The translations under genes and the position numbers were made by a program. This document shows positions 21,787 through 25,369 of a DNA stretch of 25,369 bases, one piece after another (position 1 is the first letter of the stretch; each line of letters starts with the position of its first letter). The notes under the pieces were generated by a model. That model ran no database searches and was not told the DNA's origin. It was given only the letters and a program-made list of their open reading frames with translations. The stretch covers positions 1 through 25,369 of the forward strand of contig DBRM01000017.1 of assembly GCA_002305965.1 (NCBI GenBank), read 5' to 3'. This stretch comes from Syntrophomonas sp. UBA1368 (lineage in GTDB: Bacteria; Bacillota; Syntrophomonadia; Syntrophomonadales; Syntrophomonadaceae).

Positions 21787-22950
21787 TTATTCACGATATT
21801 CAAAAGATTGGGTAGACAAATAAGATCTTCTTATGGCGAAATTCACTTTGACTTCAGGTTCAATCTGGGCAAAGTAATGAGGCCAATCATCTCTCATCAC
21901 CTGCCAGGCTGCCGGGTACTGAGCTCGGTAGATCTGACCCCATCCCAATATGTCACAGCCCATCAGCTGCAGCTTTTGAATACACTGCAGAATGTCACGG
22001 GTGATTTTTTGTTCGGTTTTGTTTTCGATTTTTGTTATATTTGGTATTGTCAATATTTCCCCGGGGCCGAATTGTTCATAATAATTGCCTTCTCCCTTTA
22101 GCTCGACCCTCATCCGCAGCTTACCGGTTTTATCGATTACTGCTTTGTAATTAGCCTTCAATCGGATCACTTCGATGGTTAATAAGGTATTCTTGTTCCA
22201 TCTCACCACCAGGAGCCCCCCCTGGCTGCCTTTCGGGTTCATCAATGTAAAAGCCCGGCTTTCAGTTTCATTTAACTCACCCACCATGCGGTTTTTTTTA
22301 AATACAGCCGTGCCGGCAAGTTTTAATATTTTTTTATCCCCATTTTTGATCACTGAAACTATGGGGCAGAATGGCTCTATGCCGCTGGTAGTCAAATTTC
22401 TAAAAAACTGATTGGATTGTACAGGCTGATAAATAGCATTTCGATTTTCCTGGACTTCCAATATGTTGGCTAAACCAATCGCAGACGATGCTTCCAGGGG
22501 GGTAGCCGTATTAAGAATCTCTTCCGGTGGACTTCCTTTGCTGACAAATATATAAGTTGTTTCCCGATGGTTTGGGTTACGAATCAAAAAATCTGCCAGA
22601 ATACCTAAATCAGTTTGGGCTAATCTTTCGCCGATAATAAAAGTTCCGACGTGTGTCAGAATGGGTGTAAGCGGTAAACTAAGTGATAGGTTACGGGAAG
22701 CTTCACTAATGGTTCGGCCGGTAGAACTCATCACGGTGGTTTTTTTAATGCTTGTTGCTTGCTCCGATGAACCTTCAGGGACGGCAAATTGTATACTTAG
22801 TTTTAGCTGCTCTTCATGATCATCCAGTTCAATGCCAGACCCCAAGGCCGGGGCTATTTCATTTGCTTCGCGGACATCAGTGCAACCACTGAATAAAGCT
22901 AGTGCAGCGATCAAGGCAGCTGCACAAATCACATGTAAATATCTGCACAT
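21787..22950 (-). CDS. Spore germination lipoprotein, GerAC/GerKC family (C, first copy)
   Basis: A 387-aa C subunit. The signal peptide ends in lipobox FSGC (Cys22), followed by TDVREANEIAPALGSGIEL, a diverged form of the usual CWDxxEIN start. Family blocks GRTISEASRNLSLSLPLTPILTHVGTFIIGE and the C-terminal CDILGWGQIYRAQYPAAW identify it. The ATG lies 1 bp after the gerA stop, with AAGGGG inside the end of gerA, so the two are translationally coupled. An internal Trp of the usual CWD motif is missing (CTD here). It is expected to be lipidated by Lgt and to act with the A and B subunits. Confidence 0.92.
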   Translation of the reverse strand: MCRYLHVICAAALIAALALFSGCTDVREANEIAPALGSGIELDDHEEQLKLSIQFAVPEGSSEQATSIKKTTVMSSTGRTISEASRNLSLSLPLTPILTHVGTFIIGERLAQTDLGILADFLIRNPNHRETTYIFVSKGSPPEEILNTATPLEASSAIGLANILEVQENRNAIYQPVQSNQFFRNLTTSGIEPFCPIVSVIKNGDKKILKLAGTAVFKKNRMVGELNETESRAFTLMNPKGSQGGLLVVRWNKNTLLTIEVIRLKANYKAVIDKTGKLRMRVELKGEGNYYEQFGPGEILTIPNITKIENKTEQKITRDILQCIQKLQLMGCDILGWGQIYRAQYPAAWQVMRDDWPHYFAQIEPEVKVNFAIRRSYLSTQSFEYRE

Positions 22951-22951
22951 T

Positions 22952-24535
22952 CTATTTGGCCCCTTGCCTTTTTTGATTTTTCATACCTTCTAAATAAGGA
23001 CGATACATATTTTTAAACCAGGGACGGCGGATAATGATGTCTGAAAGCTGTGACAGGTTTAAAGGCGCTAAAGGTGACATATAAGGCAGGTCCAGTAAAT
23101 TGATAGAAACCATTCTGATCATCACCAGGATCAGAAGCAGCATGATTCCTAAAAAACCTAAAAATGCGGATGCGATCAAAAAGCCAAAACGTAGTATTCT
23201 TACGATGATAGCGGCATTATAATGAGGTGAAACAAATGAGGCGATCCCAGTAAAAGCGATGATCACCACCATAGGGGTGGAGACCAGCCCAGCGCGGACG
23301 GCAGCGTCTCCGATGATCAAAGCTCCCACGATACTGACCGCAGGCCCTATGGAACGAGGCAGGCGTAAGCCTGCTTCTCGCAACAGTTCAAAAGCGAATT
23401 CCATCAGCAGAGCTTCGATAAAAGCCGGGAAGGGAATACCCTGGCGGGAGGCAACAATCGTTAATAAAAGTGGAGTAGGAATCATTTCATGGTGAAAGGT
23501 GATAACTGCCACAAATAATGAAGGCAGTAAAAGTGCCAGCAGAAAAGCTGAAATACGAAGCAAGCGGAATAAAGAAGCAGCAATAAAATTGGTATAATAA
23601 TCGTCAGCTGCTCCCCAATACTGAGGGAAAGAAATTGGTAAAACCATGGCCATCGGTGAGCCGTCCACGATTATCACCAATCGTCCTTCCAATAACGACC
23701 CGCAGACCCGGTCAGGTTTTTCTGTATATTCCACTTGAGAAAACAGACTTTTTGGTTGATTGGTAATGTACTCCTCCAGATAAGCAGAATCGAGTATCCC
23801 ATCAATATCAATATCCATCAGGCGGGCAATTATCTCATCTACCATCTGCTGAGGAGCGATATCTTTTATATAGCCTAAAACGACATTGGTTTTGGTTATG
23901 CGGCCGATTACAAAGGACTCCAGTTTGAAATCGGTGGATTTGAGCCGGCGGCGCAGCATAGCGGTATTAAAACGCAATGTCTCTGAAAAACCTTCTTTGG
24001 GGCCGAAAATGACATTCTCGTTATCAGGTTTTTCGATTCCACGTCCTTCCCAGGCTCGGGTCCCTGCAACCAGAGCTATATTACAGCCATCGATCATGAT
24101 CACTGTATCCCCGGAACTGATATGAGCACATACTTCATCAAAAGAAGTAAGGGTATTAACTTCCGCCAAGGTTAAAAGGGAGTTTTTTATGAAATCTATG
24201 ACTAAAAGGTTATTATTGAAATCTTGAAGCTGTCCGTCCAGAGATTCCAAATCAATTAAGAGGGGCTTTAAGATACTCAGTTCCACAATGGTTTTGTCCA
24301 CCAGACCGTCAAAATAAACGATGAGTCCACGAATCTGAGGGTCAGAACCAAATTTAAAATTCTTGATCACCGCATCTGAACAGCCATGCAAAAGGAGTTC
24401 AAGCTGATGAAAATTCTGCTCAAGATCTCCACTAAAAGCTTCCTGGCTTAAAGACCCCGTGCTTTCTTCTGCTCTAGATTTTGCTTTTTTACTGGATAAA
24501 TACCGCAATTTAAACTCCATTCGTATAAAAATCAT
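22952..24535 (-). CDS. Spore germination protein, GerAA/GerKA family (A subunit)
   Basis: A 527-aa A subunit of a GerA-type receptor; these assemble as ligand-gated channels in the inner spore membrane. A large N-terminal soluble domain (about 40-300) contains GDTVIMIDG, SLLEGRLVIIVDGSPMAMVLP and similar blocks. It is followed by hydrophobic segments and the hallmark stretches PFPAFIEALLMEFAFELLREAG (about 368-389) and GPAVSIVGALIIGDAAVRAG. ATG at 24535 lacks a visible ribosome site, and an in-frame stop lies just upstream. ATG six codons in (at 24520) is no better, so initiation may depend on coupling to the permease gene 41 bp upstream. It is the only A gene visible in this operon. Confidence 0.93.
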   Translation of the reverse strand: MIFIRMEFKLRYLSSKKAKSRAEESTGSLSQEAFSGDLEQNFHQLELLLHGCSDAVIKNFKFGSDPQIRGLIVYFDGLVDKTIVELSILKPLLIDLESLDGQLQDFNNNLLVIDFIKNSLLTLAEVNTLTSFDEVCAHISSGDTVIMIDGCNIALVAGTRAWEGRGIEKPDNENVIFGPKEGFSETLRFNTAMLRRRLKSTDFKLESFVIGRITKTNVVLGYIKDIAPQQMVDEIIARLMDIDIDGILDSAYLEEYITNQPKSLFSQVEYTEKPDRVCGSLLEGRLVIIVDGSPMAMVLPISFPQYWGAADDYYTNFIAASLFRLLRISAFLLALLLPSLFVAVITFHHEMIPTPLLLTIVASRQGIPFPAFIEALLMEFAFELLREAGLRLPRSIGPAVSIVGALIIGDAAVRAGLVSTPMVVIIAFTGIASFVSPHYNAAIIVRILRFGFLIASAFLGFLGIMLLLILVMIRMVSINLLDLPYMSPLAPLNLSQLSDIIIRRPWFKNMYRPYLEGMKNQKRQGAK

Positions 24536-24576
24536 TTTAGTTTAAGCATCAGAAAGTTTATTTATACTTTTTTATA

Positions 24577-25369
24577 TTAATGATCAGGGGTGGTTTGAGA
24601 ATAATCACTGTCAGTAGGCGGCTTGAATAAGGCAAAGAGCCAGACGATAAAAGGAATAAAAATAAAGCTTATTAAATATAATGAAGGAATTATCGCAAAA
24701 GACAGTATTCTTAACTCCAGAATATTTCTGCTCATCAGAATGGACAGCACTCCAATGATTAAACTGGTTGGTGCCGCAATAAATTGATATTCTTTTAGAC
24801 CTAACATCTGTTGTGCGGTAAAACAGGCCATGAACCATGCTACGGTTAAAACCAAAAATATACCAAGTACCAAGATCCCCACAAACAATATATCCAAATG
24901 TTGAAAAAATTCTCCTATATGGAGCAGGCGCACCATAGCAAAAGTTGGGAAAGTTAACATTTTCGCGATAGAGGGCCCCAATGTCATGATTGAGACGAGG
25001 CTGATAAAAGTGATTAGCAGAACATCAGTAATAAGAACCATATAGAGTATACCTACACTATCATTCTTCTTGTCGAGGTAAAAAGCCAGAATAAGAACCG
25101 GAAGCAGCCGGCTCCACACTGAACCTGCTGAAGCAGTTGCCAGGGCCAAATCTTCAATGCGAATGTTAGCCACCGGCATAAGATTTTCCCACTGCGGGAA
25201 ATTGATGAATGCTGTTACCAGTATTATCGCACTGGTGGTCAAACCGATAAATACAGAAATTTCGGACATTCTGAAAATAACAGTCACACCTTTTTTCAGT
25301 AATGGAAAACTGGCAATAAGCATTAATGAAATCATTACACTGATCGGCGTCGCTGGCATTACATAGGTT
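24577..25369 (-). CDS. Spore germination permease-like protein, GerAB/GerKB family (B, partial)
   Basis: The C-terminal part of a B subunit; the frame is open to the window edge, and roughly 100 N-terminal residues lie outside (family length about 360). The visible part has seven or so hydrophobic segments, with the mid-protein blocks NLMPVANIRIEDLALATASAGSVW (where other family members have WPFGQM-like sequence) and FPTFAMVRLLHIGEFFQHLDILFV (FPxFxxVRxIxxGEFxxRxD-type, a GerAB hallmark). The C-terminus is short and polar (PPTDSDYSQTTPDH). It is the first visible gene of the operon. The promoter, probably forespore-type, must be beyond position 25369. It differs clearly from the B' protein at 19051. 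Confidence 0.9.
   Translation of the reverse strand, partial: TYVMPATPISVMISLMLIASFPLLKKGVTVIFRMSEISVFIGLTTSAIILVTAFINFPQWENLMPVANIRIEDLALATASAGSVWSRLLPVLILAFYLDKKNDSVGILYMVLITDVLLITFISLVSIMTLGPSIAKMLTFPTFAMVRLLHIGEFFQHLDILFVGILVLGIFLVLTVAWFMACFTAQQMLGLKEYQFIAAPTSLIIGVLSILMSRNILELRILSFAIIPSLYLISFIFIPFIVWLFALFKPPTDSDYSQTTPDH

Noticed and set aside
1..25369. CRISPR arrays, tRNA/rRNA genes, insertion sequences, prophage genes
   Set aside because: No regularly spaced repeats, no cloverleaf-like or rRNA sequence and no transposase- or integrase-like translation was found on either strand.

Overview
The window carries a low-GC, endospore-forming Firmicute, most likely an anaerobe of the Peptococcaceae/Syntrophomonas kind (inferred from gene content and order; the species is not identified). 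The core order rsmA - veg - ... - ispE - ... - glmU - prs - ctc - pth - fin - mfd matches the Bacillus subtilis ksgA-to-mfd neighbourhood, so this is chromosomal backbone. Sporulation genes are woven through it. All genes up to mfd are on the + strand; everything after mfd is on the - strand.

Region 1 (1-1440): rsmA, then veg behind two tandem consensus sigma-A promoters and ahead of a strong terminator.

Region 2 (1480-6630): a probable spore-surface module. Two distantly paralogous beta-rich, SPOCS/DUF3794-like proteins (1519 and 6013) flank three glycosyltransferases: a CgeB-type enzyme, a GT-B enzyme and a small GT-A enzyme. The three transcription units at 2390, 3697 and 6013 each carry an exact match to the sigma-K consensus (mACm-N16-CATAnnnTA), which suggests late mother-cell expression. 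Two of the glycosyltransferases end in 60-67-residue tails that are rich in Lys/Arg and contain no Asp or Glu. This is the best candidate for an undescribed system.

Region 3 (6630-9140): a patatin-like hydrolase, a 53-aa ribbon-helix-helix regulator, a 441-bp non-coding stretch with a series of hairpins, and spoIIR under an exact sigma-F-type promoter.

Region 4 (9170-19054): housekeeping and envelope genes. These are ispE, an overlapping GntR/FCD regulator, a nucleotidyltransferase-like protein, glmU-prs, the L25/Ctc gene, pth, a short zinc-finger homologue of the anti-sigma-F factor Fin, and mfd.

Region 5 (25369-19051, - strand): a GerA-type germinant-receptor operon in the order B (cut by the window edge) - A - C - D-like - C' - D-like' - B'. 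One A subunit is thus accompanied by two B, two C and two tiny two-helix membrane proteins. Its last gene overlaps the mfd stop codon tail to tail by 4 bp.

The genes span the sporulation cycle: forespore signalling (SpoIIR, Fin), late coat or surface glycosylation (sigma-K units) and germination (Ger operon). No tRNA, rRNA, CRISPR array, insertion sequence or phage gene was seen.
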